A stretch of DNA of 64,000 nucleotides from Lachnospiraceae bacterium (GCA_017470735.1 JAFUYB010000058.1:1-64000); one strand, 5' to 3'. Numbered from the stretch's first letter, positions 1 through 9,045 are shown. A program made the numbers and translations. Notes: generated from the letters alone by a model not told the origin.

Positions 1-87
1 ACTGGCTGTTCCATTGAAAATCGACCCTCAGCCCAGCAACTTCAAGGCTTTATGGCATTTTTAGACACAAGTTTTTTGGTAGAACCC
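1..87. mobile_element. Possible end of a mobile element interrupting a regulator gene
   Basis: The response-regulator reading frame on the minus strand stops matching its family abruptly at about position 87, where the sequence GGGTTCTACC (minus strand, 87 to 78) begins and a short nonsense tail runs to a stop at 42. An abrupt junction inside a conserved domain at the family motif before the phosphoacceptor Asp is what an insertion boundary would look like. No transposase is visible because the window ends. The element type cannot be named from 87 bases; an ISL3-like end is only a guess. Confidence 0.35.
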
Positions 88-260
88 AAAAGATATAGAT
101 CAAACCGCCTGCCGGCGTCGAGGTCAAACAGCAGGCTGTCCGGATTCTGGTATGTGGCGACATCCGCCGTAACGCGCCGCGCGTCCAGATAGTCTGTCAA
201 AAGCTCCCGCAGTCCGGCAAGCTCCGCCGCCTCGTCGTCACACAGCGCGATGGTTAGCAT
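42..260 (-). pseudogene. LytTR-type response regulator, truncated after the start of the receiver domain
   Basis: Starts at ATG 260 behind a good GGGAGG ribosome binding site. The first residues MLTIALCDDE are the acidic pocket of a receiver domain of the AgrA/LytTR group, and the frame follows the fold as far as FDLYLL, the beta strand that should lead into the phosphorylated Asp. After that come about 14 unrelated residues and a stop. The Asp, the rest of the receiver and the whole LytTR DNA-binding domain are missing, so no function is expected. Upstream lie a TATAAT (298-303) and a 21-bp-period direct repeat (332-363) like those before the intact LytTR regulators at 41-50 kb, so this was probably a regulator of the same type. 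A partner kinase would lie outside the window. Confidence 0.7.
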
Positions 261-297
261 TTGGCTTGTCTCCCTCCCACAATCTGTCGTTTTTGTC

Positions 298-363
298 ATT
301 ATAGGACATTGACGCGAAACCGTATAGAGAAAATTTGTCAAAAATGCGAGGGAATTTGTCAAT
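298..363 (-). promoter_or_regulatory. LytTR-type double site plus -10 box before the truncated regulator
   Basis: AATTTGTCAA occurs at 332-341 and again at 353-362, exactly 21 bp apart (reading TTGACAAATT toward the gene). A TATAAT on the minus strand (298-303) lies 28 bp downstream of the near repeat. No good -35 box sits at 17 bp, as expected for an activator-dependent promoter. The site overlaps the end of hicB. Binding by a LytTR protein is inferred from the geometry. Confidence 0.55.
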
Positions 364-788
364 TACGCATCCGCCCCAACAATATCAATCAACGCATCCT
401 GCAGCACTCTCGAAAAATTGATATTCGCCGCAACGGCTTTCTCCGCCAGCCATTGCGGAATGGTGCAATTCTTTTTGACAGAGAGATTCCGAATCTTTTT
501 CCGATACGCATCAAAATCAATATCCACAAAAGTCAGCGTGCCATCTGAAAAATCAAACTCATCCTCACCTCTGTTTTTCACAGTTGCTCTGGCTTTTGCT
601 TCATCAGATGGAATCGGATAATCCTTTCCCTCATCATAATAAGCCGTACCGTTCAATCCAATATAGTCCCTTGCCATTTCAATGGCATCACAGAATCCGA
701 ACCCTTCCGTCATCCCATCAAAATCCGGAATATAAACCAAATCGTAATCACCGTCTTTTTTAATAAAAACTGGATATGCTACTTTCAT
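363..788 (-). CDS. hicB: HicB-family antitoxin
   Basis: 141 residues. The N-terminal half (about 1-60) is the partially degraded RNase H-like HicB fold, beginning MKVAYPVFIKKDGDYDLVYI and continuing with the family pattern DFDGMTEGF and an alpha helix containing AIEMARDYI. The C-terminal part (about 95-137) carries the ribbon-helix-helix-like DNA-binding segment. It follows hicA by 29 bases on the same strand, the usual toxin-first order of hicAB. It should neutralise HicA and repress the shared promoter. The pair sits between ilvA and the interrupted regulator, a typical place for an acquired module. Family assignment is firm; activity is inferred. Confidence 0.85.
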   Translation of the reverse strand: MKVAYPVFIKKDGDYDLVYIPDFDGMTEGFGFCDAIEMARDYIGLNGTAYYDEGKDYPIPSDEAKARATVKNRGEDEFDFSDGTLTFVDIDFDAYRKKIRNLSVKKNCTIPQWLAEKAVAANINFSRVLQDALIDIVGADA

Positions 789-817
789 CCCAATACCTCT
801 TTATCCTTTTGATTATC

Positions 818-991
818 CTACTTCAACTTCCATCTTTTGATGATGTCTCTTGCCGTGTTCTCATTGATTTCATTATGTCTTGGAATGGTCTCATAATCGT
901 TTCCACGCCGATATTTATCGTGCCTGGCTCCATGTTCTTCCAACACAAATCCTGCTTTCTTTAATTTCTTCACGAGGTCTCTTTTCTTCAT
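818..991 (-). CDS. hicA: HicA-family mRNA interferase toxin
   Basis: 57 residues starting at ATG 991; longer in-frame extensions upstream run into ilvA and lack family similarity. The sequence begins MKKRDLVKKLKKAGFVLEEH and holds the HicA signature GARHDKY, with His24 at the position of the catalytic histidine, followed by the PRHNEIN segment and a basic C-terminal helix. HicA toxins have a double-stranded RNA-binding fold and cleave mRNA during translation; the paired HicB downstream would block this. The ribosome binding site is weak (AGAAAAG), which may keep toxin levels low. It has its own strong promoter with an internal palindrome. Confidence 0.85.
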   Translation of the reverse strand: MKKRDLVKKLKKAGFVLEEHGARHDKYRRGNDYETIPRHNEINENTARDIIKRWKLK

Positions 992-1010
992 TACTTTTCT
1001 AACAAATGCA

Positions 1011-1039
1011 ATTATACGCCTTTTATGCGTATTATTCAA
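1011..1039 (-). promoter_or_regulatory. hicAB promoter with palindromic operator
   Basis: On the minus strand TTGAAT (1034-1039) and TATAAT (1011-1016) are separated by exactly 17 bp. The spacer and the -10 box contain the inverted repeat ATACGC (1014-1019) / GCGTAT (1027-1032), a plausible HicB operator for autorepression. Confidence 0.7.
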
Positions 1040-1055
1040 GTTGTGCAACAAATTC

Positions 1056-2267
1056 TCACAAACTCGTGCGCACGATCTTGGGCTTGTAGCCGCCTGACGC
1101 GAGTCCGTCCATGATCTCCTTCTTGTGCGCCGTGCCAAACGCCTCCAGCGTGATCCGAAGCTCCACCTCCACATTCCGGTTGGTCGTGACAAACTGGTTG
1201 TGTTCGAGCTTGATGACATTGCCTTGCAGCTCGGCGATCAGCTTGGATACCGCGGCAAGCTCGCCCGGCTTGTCCGGCAGCAGCACCGACACCGTAAAGA
1301 TCCGGTCGCGGAAGATCAGTCCCTGCTGCACTACCGACGACATGGTGATCACATCCATGTTGCCGCCGCTTAAGATCGCGACAATGTTCTTTTCTTTGAC
1401 ATCTAAATGCGACAGCGCCGCCACGGTCAGAAGCCCTGAATTTTCGACGATCATCTTGTGGCTTTCCACCATGTCCAAAAAAGCGACGATCAGCTCATCA
1501 TCCGTCACCGTGATCACGCCGTCAAGATTCTTCTGGATGTACGGGAAAATCGTCTCTCCCGGCGTCTTGACCGCTGTGCCGTCCGCTATCGTATTGATCT
1601 CTGAAAGCGTCGTCACCTTTCCATTCTGCAATGACACCTGCATGCAGTTCGCGCCTGCAGGCTCCACGCCGATCACTTTGATCCTGGGGTTGAAGATCTT
1701 CGCGAGCGTGGACACGCCCGTCGCCAGTCCGCCGCCGCCGATCGGCACTAATATATAATCGACCAGCGGAAGCTCCTTTAAGATCTCCATGCCGATCGTG
1801 CCCTGCCCGGTCGCTACCGCCAGGTCGTCAAACGGATGGATAAAGGTCAGTCCCTGCTCCTCGGCGATCTCATAAGCTTTCGCGCACGCCTCATCATAGA
1901 CATCGCCATGCAGCACGACTTCCGCGCCATAGCTTTTCGTGCGGTTGACCTTGATCAGCGGCGTCGTCGTCGGCATCACAATAACTGCCTTCGCCCCAAA
2001 CAGCTTTGCCGCGTAGGCGACGCCCTGCGCATGATTGCCCGCGGACGCCGTGATCAGCCCCCGCTCCCTCTCCTCATCGGAAAGCGTCGCTATCTTGTAA
2101 TACGCGCCCCGCACCTTGTAGGCTCCGGTGTACTGCATATTCTCAGGCTTGAAATAGACTTCATTCCCTGCCTTTTTGGAAAAATGCTCACTGTACACCA
2201 GCTTTGTCTCAAGCGTTACCTGCGACACCTGCCTGGCCGCATCCTCAAAGGACTTTTTATCCAGCAT
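1056..2267 (-). CDS. ilvA: Threonine ammonia-lyase (threonine deaminase) with C-terminal ACT domain
   Basis: 403 residues. A fold-type II PLP enzyme that turns threonine into 2-oxobutanoate and ammonia, the first step toward isoleucine or of threonine catabolism. Visible are the PLP lysine in TGAYKVRGA (Lys51), the substrate loop SAGNHAQG (75-82) and the phosphate-binding GGGGLATG (177-184). From about residue 325 a single ACT-like domain follows (VLLPDKPGELAAVSKLIAE), as in the approximately 400-residue enzymes of Firmicutes; the E. coli biosynthetic enzyme is longer with two regulatory repeats. So it could be called ilvA or tdcB; context does not decide. The start has a GGAGAAG ribosome binding site. 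It lies just downstream of ftsY but is metabolically unrelated. Confidence 0.92.
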   Translation of the reverse strand: MLDKKSFEDAARQVSQVTLETKLVYSEHFSKKAGNEVYFKPENMQYTGAYKVRGAYYKIATLSDEERERGLITASAGNHAQGVAYAAKLFGAKAVIVMPTTTPLIKVNRTKSYGAEVVLHGDVYDEACAKAYEIAEEQGLTFIHPFDDLAVATGQGTIGMEILKELPLVDYILVPIGGGGLATGVSTLAKIFNPRIKVIGVEPAGANCMQVSLQNGKVTTLSEINTIADGTAVKTPGETIFPYIQKNLDGVITVTDDELIVAFLDMVESHKMIVENSGLLTVAALSHLDVKEKNIVAILSGGNMDVITMSSVVQQGLIFRDRIFTVSVLLPDKPGELAAVSKLIAELQGNVIKLEHNQFVTTNRNVEVELRITLEAFGTAHKKEIMDGLASGGYKPKIVRTSL

Positions 2268-2310
2268 AAGCTTCTCCTTTTTTCACAAACCTCCGCGCCG
2301 CAATACGGAT

Positions 2311-3270
2311 CTACTGCCGCGCGTCAAACTCACCCTTTTCATTCATCTTCACATCAAACAATGCTTCGATAAATGACATCGTGTTGAATTTCTGCAAATC
2401 GTCAATCGACTCTCCGACCCCGATGTATTTGACCGGAATCGACAGCTCCGACTGGATCGCGATCGCGATACCGCCTTTTGCCGTGCCGTCCATCTTGGTC
2501 AGAACGATACCCGTCACATCACAGACGCTTGAAAATTCCTTCGCCTGGTTCAAGGCGTTCTGCCCGGTCGTCGCATCCAAAACGACCAGCGTCTCGCGGA
2601 ACGCGTCCGGGAATTCCCGGTCGATGATCCGGTTCATTTTTTCAAGCTCGTTCATCAGGTTCTTTTTATTGTGCAGGCGTCCCGCCGTATCGACCAAAAG
2701 CACATCCGCATGCCTTGCCTTTGCCGCCTGCACCGCATCAAAAACGACTGCCGCGGGATCGCTGCCCTCCGCTCCGGCAATCAGATCGACTCCGGCGCGC
2801 TTTGTCCATGTCTCAAGCTGTCCGCCCGCCGCCGCGCGGAAGGTATCTGCCGCCGCGACCAGCACCTTTTTATCCATTGCCTTTAACTTTGCCGCCAGCT
2901 TGCCGATCGTCGTCGTCTTGCCGACGCCGTTGACCCCGATCACGAATACCACCGAAGTCTCATGCTCGTAGCGGTACGCCGCATCCCCGATGTGCATTTT
3001 CTGCATCATGCTCATGATCAGGATGTCCTTGCAGTCAATAGGCTCGGTGATGTGCTGCTCCCTGACCTCATTTTGCAGTTCATCCAAAATCTCCTCGGTC
3101 GTGCGCACGCCGATATCGCCGGAGATCAGAATCTCCTCTAACTCCTCGTAAAATTCATCGTCAATATTCGTAAATCCCTGAAATACGCGGTCAATGCTTT
3201 TGACAAAGGTCTCCCGCGTCTTTGTCAGCCCCGAAAACAGCCGGGCAAAAAATCCCTTTTTTTCTTCCAT
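2311..3270 (-). CDS. ftsY: Signal recognition particle receptor FtsY
   Basis: 319 residues. GTPase that receives ribosome-SRP complexes at the membrane for co-translational insertion. A short A/N segment (1-100) is followed by the G domain: G1 motif GVNGVGKT (112-119), DTAADTFRAAA-type insertion box region (VAAADTFRAAAGGQLE), DTAGR (G3) and TKMDGTAKGG (G4 plus closing loop). The acidic N-terminal A domain of E. coli is absent, normal for Gram-positive FtsY. It follows smc by 51 bases in the rnc-smc-ftsY order common in Firmicutes and is probably cotranscribed. Confidence 0.95.
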   Translation of the reverse strand: MEEKKGFFARLFSGLTKTRETFVKSIDRVFQGFTNIDDEFYEELEEILISGDIGVRTTEEILDELQNEVREQHITEPIDCKDILIMSMMQKMHIGDAAYRYEHETSVVFVIGVNGVGKTTTIGKLAAKLKAMDKKVLVAAADTFRAAAGGQLETWTKRAGVDLIAGAEGSDPAAVVFDAVQAAKARHADVLLVDTAGRLHNKKNLMNELEKMNRIIDREFPDAFRETLVVLDATTGQNALNQAKEFSSVCDVTGIVLTKMDGTAKGGIAIAIQSELSIPVKYIGVGESIDDLQKFNTMSFIEALFDVKMNEKGEFDARQ

Positions 3271-3321
3271 AACATACCACCATTCCGCCGTCCCATACAG
3301 ACGGCTGCAGATCCATCCCGG

Positions 3322-6300
3322 TTACTCGTCCAGATCGTCTTCGATCAGGTTGACCGAAACCAGTGTCGAAATACCTTTTTCCTGCATTGTGATCCCGTAG
3401 AGCCTGTCCGCCGCGTTCATCGTCCCGCGTCTGTGCGTGATCACGATGAACTGCGTATTTTCCGTCAGCTTGTGCAGATACTTCGCGAAGCGTCCGACAT
3501 TTGAATCATCCAGCGCCGCTTCGATCTCGTCCAAAAGACAGAACGGAGACGGCTTTAAATTCTGGATCGCAAACAACAGGGAAATCGCGGTCAGTGATTT
3601 CTCGCCGCCCGAAAGCTGCATCATATTCTGCAGCTTCTTGCCCGGCGGCTGCGCGATAATGCGGATGCCCGTCTCTAATATATCCTCATCGGGGATCAGC
3701 TCCAGCGTGCCTTTCCCGCCGCCGAAGAGCTGCTTAAACACCGAATCGAATTCCTTTTGGATCTCACGGAACCCCTCTTCAAACTGCTTGCGCATTCCCT
3801 CATCGAGCTCGTCGATGATACCGGAGAGCTGCTCCTGCGCCTCAATGATGTCGTCGTGCTGCGACTTTAAGAAATCGTAGCGTTCCTTCGTCTCGGCGTA
3901 TTCCTCTATGGCTCCGGCGTTGACCGGCCCCATGCCGCGAATCTCCGACTTGATCTGATCCAGTTCACGGCGCATATCGCGGTCGTCCGTCAGGCTTTCA
4001 TCCTCAAGCTCCATCGCCGCGTGCCGCGTCAGCTCATATTCCTCCCACATATAATTGTTGCGGAACGAAATCGCTTCGTCAGTCTTTTCTTTCTGCGTAT
4101 CGAGACGCAGGATCTCTTTTTCCAGATTGTTGATCTGGTTCGCCACTTCCTCTTTCCGCTCGAAAAAGCCCTTGTATTCGGCATCCAGCTTCTCTTTTTC
4201 TGACAGAGCCTCCGAAAGATCCGTACCTAACTTTTCCTTGCTCTCGTCGGCAGCAATGATCGTCTTTTGGATCTCGTCGATCTGCGAAGTCTTTGCCTCG
4301 ACATCCGCTTTCGCGTCCTCGACCTGCAGCAGCAGCTTTTCTTTTGCCTCTTTGTGCTTCGCAAGCTCAGCGCGGATACGGGTCAGATTCTCTTCCAAAA
4401 ATGACGCCCGCTGTTTGGCAGAGGATCCTTCCATTTCGATTTCAGACATATTCCTGGCAGCCGTGCTTTCCATATAGGTCTGCTCGTCAAGTGTCTTTTG
4501 CAGCTTGTCATTTCTGTCGGCAAGCTTCTGCTGCAGGTCGGCGATCTCTTTTAAGCGCGCGCCGTTTTCTTCTTTCCGGCTGCGGATGCCCAAAAGCTCA
4601 CTCTCCATCGAACGCCCCTCTTCCTGCAGGGAACCGTCCATCTGCTGGCTCTTTTGCAAGCCTTCCCTAGTCTGTTCCAGCTTCAGCTTTGCCGTATTCT
4701 CCGCCAGCGCCGCCTCCTGCAGGCTGTCCGCATTTTCTTTTTGGTCATCCTCCAGAAGCGCCGCTGCCGTGTCGATCTCATCGAGCCGCTTCGCAAGCTG
4801 TCCGCTCTCTTTCTGCAGCGCGGCGATCGCCTGCTCCATTTCCTCCATCTGGCGGTTGCGCGAGAGGAGATTGCCCGCGTGCTTGTAAGCCCCGCCCGAC
4901 AGCGATCCGCCCGGCCGCAGGTATTCCCCCTCCAATGTGACAATGTTCAGCGAGTAGTGGTTCTTCCGCGCCAGCGCAACCGCATTGTCAATGTGGTCCG
5001 CCACGACAACCCGCCCGATCAGGTGGGAAATGATCCCTTCGTACCTCGCATCATATTCCAGCAGCTCCGACGCCAATCCAAGCACGCCGCGCTCGCCCCC
5101 GACATCAGGCTTCCGGGCATTTTTTCTGCCATCCACGCTTGTCAGCGGCAAAAAGGTCGCCCGCCCTGCGTGATTCTGCTTCAAAAACGAGATCATCCGT
5201 TTTGCGGTGTCCTCATCCTCGGTCACAATGTTCTGGATACTGCCGCCTAACGCCGTCTCGATCGCCGTCTCGTACTTCTTTGGCACATGGATCAGGTCGG
5301 CAACGACACCGACCAGCCCGGATTCCGATGTCTTCTGTTCCATTACGCGCTTGACCGCGTTGCCATAGCCTTCGTAACGCTCCGCGATATTGCGGATGGA
5401 CTCGTAGCGGGACTGTGCCTTATTGAGTTCACTTTCTTTATTGTTTAATTGAATGGAAGCTTCTTTCCTCTTCTGCTTCCACTCCTCTGCTTTATCCTCG
5501 AGCTCTTTCGCGACAGTCAAAAGCCTTTCATGTTCTTCGGCCGCCGCTTCGTATTCCCGCTTCGCCTCCTCAACACGCTCGGCGTACTGGTCTGCCTCGG
5601 TCTTGCGTGCCAGCAGACGCTGGTTTAAGCTTGCACGGCGGATCGAAATCTGCTCTTCGAGAGCTTTTAAACGCTCCTCGTCAGCCGTGACATCCGAACG
5701 CTCCTCCAGCAGCTTCAAATGCTCTTTATTATTCGCCTCAATCGACGCGTTGCAGCGGGCAATCTCATCCTGTATTCCCTGAAAATACGCCCTTGCCTCG
5801 TCATAACCGCTCTGCGCCTTCGCAAGCTGTTCGGACAGTTCCTTCTGCTCTGCTTCGTACCGCCCGGCTTCTTTCTCATCCGCCGCGATATCCGCATCAA
5901 TCTCCGCTTCGCGCTCCTGATAATTCTCCTGCGTCGCCTCTCCGGAACGGATCTGTTCTTCTAATAGACGGATCTCGTTTTCCAGCTTGCTCTTGGTCAG
6001 CGCGGCATTCTGCTCCTCGTCACGAATGGATGTGATCTTCTCCTCCATTTCGGCAAGGCGCGTCTCCATCGCCTCGTATTCCTTGTTGATCCGCTCATTT
6101 TCAGCCTTCGCATCAGAAAGCTCGCGATCCGCAACAGAATAATTCTCGGCGATCGCCGTCTTTTCCTGCTCCAAGCTTACCATCTCGATCAGAAACAGAT
6201 TGACATCCAGCTTCTTCTGCCGGTCTTTCAGTTCCAAAAATTTCCGCGCGGTCTTCGCCTGCTCTTCGAGCGGCCCGACGCGGTTTTCGAGCTCTCCTAA

Positions 6301-6882
6301 AATATCGTTGACCCGCACCAGATTGTCCTGCTCTTCGGCAAGCTTTTTCTGCGCGACGCTTTTGCGTTTTTTGAATTTAACGATACCGACTGCCTCATCA
6401 AACAGCTCACGGCGGTCTTCGGGCTTCCCCGAAAGGATCCGTTCGATCTGCCCCTGTCCGATGATCGAATATCCCTCTTTTCCGATACCCGTATCGTAGA
6501 ACAGCTCGTTGACATCTTTCAGCCTGCAGACTGTGCCGTTTAATAGATATTCGCTCTCACCCGAGCGGTAGACGCGCCGCGCGACCGTCACCTCGTCGTA
6601 GGATACCGGCAGCACATGGTCGGAATTGTCCATCGTGATCGCCACATACGCAAAACTGACCGGCTTACGGTTCTCCGTGCCGGCAAAAATAACATCCTGC
6701 ATGCTCGCACCGCGCAGCTGCTTGGCGGACTGCTCCCCCAGCACCCAGCGCACGGCGTCACCGACATTGCTTTTGCCGCTGCCGTTCGGTCCGACGATGC
6801 CCGTGATTCCATTGTGAAAATCCAGCACGATCTTATTCGCAAAGGACTTAAAACCGTGCATTTCTATACTTTTCAGATACAT
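3322..6882 (-). CDS. smc: Chromosome segregation/condensation ATPase SMC
   Basis: 1186 residues when started at ATG 6882, which has a GAGGAAG ribosome binding site and gives the canonical N-terminus MYLKSIEMHGFKSFA; an upstream in-frame ATG at 6924 has no such support. Walker A GPNGSGKS lies at 31-38, two long antiparallel coiled coils flank a hinge at roughly 500-660, and the C-terminal head has the ABC signature LSGGEKS and Walker B FCLLDEIEAALDD. The protein forms the ring-shaped core of the Smc-ScpAB condensin that organises the nucleoid. Length equals the B. subtilis protein. Its partners scpA and scpB are not in the window. Confidence 0.96.
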   Translation of the reverse strand: MYLKSIEMHGFKSFANKIVLDFHNGITGIVGPNGSGKSNVGDAVRWVLGEQSAKQLRGASMQDVIFAGTENRKPVSFAYVAITMDNSDHVLPVSYDEVTVARRVYRSGESEYLLNGTVCRLKDVNELFYDTGIGKEGYSIIGQGQIERILSGKPEDRRELFDEAVGIVKFKKRKSVAQKKLAEEQDNLVRVNDILGELENRVGPLEEQAKTARKFLELKDRQKKLDVNLFLIEMVSLEQEKTAIAENYSVADRELSDAKAENERINKEYEAMETRLAEMEEKITSIRDEEQNAALTKSKLENEIRLLEEQIRSGEATQENYQEREAEIDADIAADEKEAGRYEAEQKELSEQLAKAQSGYDEARAYFQGIQDEIARCNASIEANNKEHLKLLEERSDVTADEERLKALEEQISIRRASLNQRLLARKTEADQYAERVEEAKREYEAAAEEHERLLTVAKELEDKAEEWKQKRKEASIQLNNKESELNKAQSRYESIRNIAERYEGYGNAVKRVMEQKTSESGLVGVVADLIHVPKKYETAIETALGGSIQNIVTEDEDTAKRMISFLKQNHAGRATFLPLTSVDGRKNARKPDVGGERGVLGLASELLEYDARYEGIISHLIGRVVVADHIDNAVALARKNHYSLNIVTLEGEYLRPGGSLSGGAYKHAGNLLSRNRQMEEMEQAIAALQKESGQLAKRLDEIDTAAALLEDDQKENADSLQEAALAENTAKLKLEQTREGLQKSQQMDGSLQEEGRSMESELLGIRSRKEENGARLKEIADLQQKLADRNDKLQKTLDEQTYMESTAARNMSEIEMEGSSAKQRASFLEENLTRIRAELAKHKEAKEKLLLQVEDAKADVEAKTSQIDEIQKTIIAADESKEKLGTDLSEALSEKEKLDAEYKGFFERKEEVANQINNLEKEILRLDTQKEKTDEAISFRNNYMWEEYELTRHAAMELEDESLTDDRDMRRELDQIKSEIRGMGPVNAGAIEEYAETKERYDFLKSQHDDIIEAQEQLSGIIDELDEGMRKQFEEGFREIQKEFDSVFKQLFGGGKGTLELIPDEDILETGIRIIAQPPGKKLQNMMQLSGGEKSLTAISLLFAIQNLKPSPFCLLDEIEAALDDSNVGRFAKYLHKLTENTQFIVITHRRGTMNAADRLYGITMQEKGISTLVSVNLIEDDLDE

Positions 6883-6951
6883 AGCTTCCTCAAAAACAAT
6901 TGACAGCGTCCGGCGGTTTTTCATTTTCCAATGGAAAATCCGCCGTAAGCA

Positions 6952-7638
6952 TTACCCTTCCCTGCGATATACCAGCAGTCCCCGGTAGGCCGCTTCCTGC
7001 TCCGCCGCTTTTTTGGAATGTCCCGTTCCGACGCCGATGCGCTTCTCATCCACGCAGACTTCGACTGTAAAGCTCTTCGCGTGATCGGGTCCCTCTTCTT
7101 TTAGCAGATTGTACGAAATCTGCCCGTCGTGCGCTCCCTGCACCAGCTCCTGCAGCTTTGTCTTGCTGTCAAAAAAAAGCTGCTTGTGTTCGATGTCGGA
7201 AAGCAGGCGTTCCACGATAAACTGCGTCGCCGGCTCCATGCCGCCGTCTAAATAGATCGCGCCGATCACCGCTTCAAAGGCATCCGAGAGAATGGATTTA
7301 CGCTCCCGCCCGCCCGATGAATTCTCGCCATGCGACAGACGCACAAATTCACCGATACCGACCTCCTTTGCGCAGACCGCAAGCGTCGGCTCGCAGACCA
7401 AAGACGCGCGCAGCTTGGACAGCTCTCCCTCCGGCAGCAGCGGACGCTCTCTGTACAAATAATCGCTCACAGCAATTTCCAGCACTGCATCACCCAGAAA
7501 TTCCAGCCGTTCGTTGTCCGAAAGCGGCGGCATCTCTGTCTCATTTGCATAGGAACGGTGTACCATTGCATGTTCGAGCAATGTCATATCCGAAAAGCGA
7601 TAGCCAATCCGTTCCTGCAGCTTTTCAATGGATTTCAC
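6952..7638 (-). CDS. rnc: Ribonuclease III
   Basis: 228 residues. Cleaves double-stranded RNA in rRNA precursors and structured mRNAs. The nuclease signature NERLEFLGDAVLE (42-54) with its metal-binding acidic residues and the second motif DAFEAVIGAIYLDGG near 115-130 are intact; the last 70 residues form the double-stranded RNA-binding domain ending GHSKKAAEQEAA. Lies 69 bases upstream of the smc start on the same strand. Confidence 0.95.
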   Translation of the reverse strand: MKSIEKLQERIGYRFSDMTLLEHAMVHRSYANETEMPPLSDNERLEFLGDAVLEIAVSDYLYRERPLLPEGELSKLRASLVCEPTLAVCAKEVGIGEFVRLSHGENSSGGRERKSILSDAFEAVIGAIYLDGGMEPATQFIVERLLSDIEHKQLFFDSKTKLQELVQGAHDGQISYNLLKEEGPDHAKSFTVEVCVDEKRIGVGTGHSKKAAEQEAAYRGLLVYRREG

Positions 7639-7729
7639 GATATTCCTCCATTTTCAAGTCCATTATATCCTACCGGACGCCAATCTCCCGGTCTTTGCGC
7701 CGGATCGCCGGACGATCGTAATCGCCTCA

Positions 7730-7963
7730 CTAACGCCCCAGCGTGCTTTTGATCAGCTCTTCCGCTTCGCCGACCGACTTGACATTTTCAATCGCGTCGG
7801 TGTCCACTTCCAGATTCAGCTTTTCCTCGATGCCCATAATGATCTGAAACAGATCCAGTGAATCCGCGCCCAAGTCGTCCTCAAAGGTCGTCTCCCTCGT
7901 GATCTCCGCCGGATCGACATTCAGCACTTCCGCAATGATGTCCTTTAACAAGTCAAATTCCAA
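7730..7963 (-). CDS. acpP: Acyl carrier protein (TTG start)
   Basis: 77 residues. Carries growing fatty-acyl chains on a phosphopantetheine attached to the Ser of GADSLD, which is present. The upstream ATG codons at 8011 and 7984 have no ribosome binding site and add residues foreign to the family, while a GGAGAGGAG box lies 6 bases before the TTG at 7963, giving the expected N-terminus xEFDLLKDIIAEVLNV. The reading start is therefore taken as TTG. Located between plsX and rnc, the usual fatty-acid/phospholipid context. Confidence 0.92.
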   Translation of the reverse strand: MEFDLLKDIIAEVLNVDPAEITRETTFEDDLGADSLDLFQIIMGIEEKLNLEVDTDAIENVKSVGEAEELIKSTLGR

Positions 7964-8007
7964 TGTGGTCTCCTCTCCATGCATTCTTCTGTCGCAAAAA
8001 CCGGCGC

Positions 8008-9009
8008 TCACTCCAGCATTTCCTTGATCTTTCCGGTAATATCCTGTTCCTTAAACGCGATGCACTGTACGATGGAATTTTCCACCTCTATGGCTTTTGA
8101 ACTGCCGTGGGTCTTTACGACCAGCCCGTTTAAGCCCAGCAGCGGCGCGCCGCCGTATTTTGCCGTATCAAAATCCTTTAATGTCTTTTTCAGGGAGGGC
8201 ATCGCCAACGCCGCTCCGATCTTGCTGCGGACAGAGCTCATCAGGCCTTTTTTGAGCGCGGACATGAACATCTGTGCCGTGCCCTCGTAGAGCTTTAGGA
8301 TCACATTGCCGACAAATGCCTCGCAGACGATCACATCCGCCTTGCCCTTGGGAATGTCCCTCGCCTCAATACTGCCGACAAACCGGATATCCTTGCATTC
8401 CTTTAATAATGGATAGGTCTCCTTTACCAGCGCGTTTCCTTTTTCTTCTTCCGCGCCGATATTGACGATCGCCACCTTCGGACGGCTGACTCCCATGATA
8501 TGCTCCATGTAGATCGAGCCCATACGCGCGAACTGCAATAAATGGTCTGCCCTCGCATCGACATTGGCGCCGCAGTCCACCAGCAGGGATACGCCGCGCA
8601 TGGTCGGGATCAATGGCGCGAGCGGTGCCCGCTGAATCCCCCGGATCCGCCCGGCGATCAGCTGTCCGCCCACTAGAATTGCCCCGGTGCTTCCCGCCGA
8701 AACAAAGGCGTCTGCCTCACCCGACTTGATCTGGTTTAAGCCGACGACAATCGACGAATCCTTTTTCTTGCGGATCGCTTTGACCGGCGGTTCTGCCATT
8801 TCAATGATCTCCGATGCGTGCCTCGTGACAAGCCGATCCTTTGGATAATCCTGTTCGGACAGTACCTCGTGGACGACTTCCTCCTGGCCGATCAAAGTCA
8901 CGGACAGATTGTCGTGGCCTTTGACGGCGTTCACCGCACCCTCAACAACCGCCTGGGGCGCATTGTCCCCTCCCATTGCATCAACAGCTACGCGTACTGT
9001 TTCACTCAT
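8008..9009 (-). CDS. plsX: Phosphate acyltransferase PlsX
   Basis: 333 residues. Converts acyl-ACP and phosphate to acyl-phosphate, the donor for glycerol-3-phosphate acylation by PlsY. The N-terminus VAVDAMGGDNAP is the family hallmark, and conserved segments GAILVGGQLIAGRIRGI and MRGVSLLVDCGANVDARADHL follow. The usual length is about 330. It sits directly upstream of acpP, which supplies its substrate carrier. A strong intrinsic terminator hairpin (9053-9073) separates it from rpmF, so expression depends on read-through or on a weak promoter around the TATAAT just after the hairpin. Confidence 0.95.
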   Translation of the reverse strand: MSETVRVAVDAMGGDNAPQAVVEGAVNAVKGHDNLSVTLIGQEEVVHEVLSEQDYPKDRLVTRHASEIIEMAEPPVKAIRKKKDSSIVVGLNQIKSGEADAFVSAGSTGAILVGGQLIAGRIRGIQRAPLAPLIPTMRGVSLLVDCGANVDARADHLLQFARMGSIYMEHIMGVSRPKVAIVNIGAEEEKGNALVKETYPLLKECKDIRFVGSIEARDIPKGKADVIVCEAFVGNVILKLYEGTAQMFMSALKKGLMSSVRSKIGAALAMPSLKKTLKDFDTAKYGGAPLLGLNGLVVKTHGSSKAIEVENSIVQCIAFKEQDITGKIKEMLE

Positions 9010-9045
9010 AAGAATCTCTCCTAAAATTTCTTTATTATAAATTGG

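Noticed and set aside
4055-4888. Several Ser-rich plus-strand frames inside smc
   Set aside because: Antisense of the coiled-coil Glu/Lys/Ala codons of smc.
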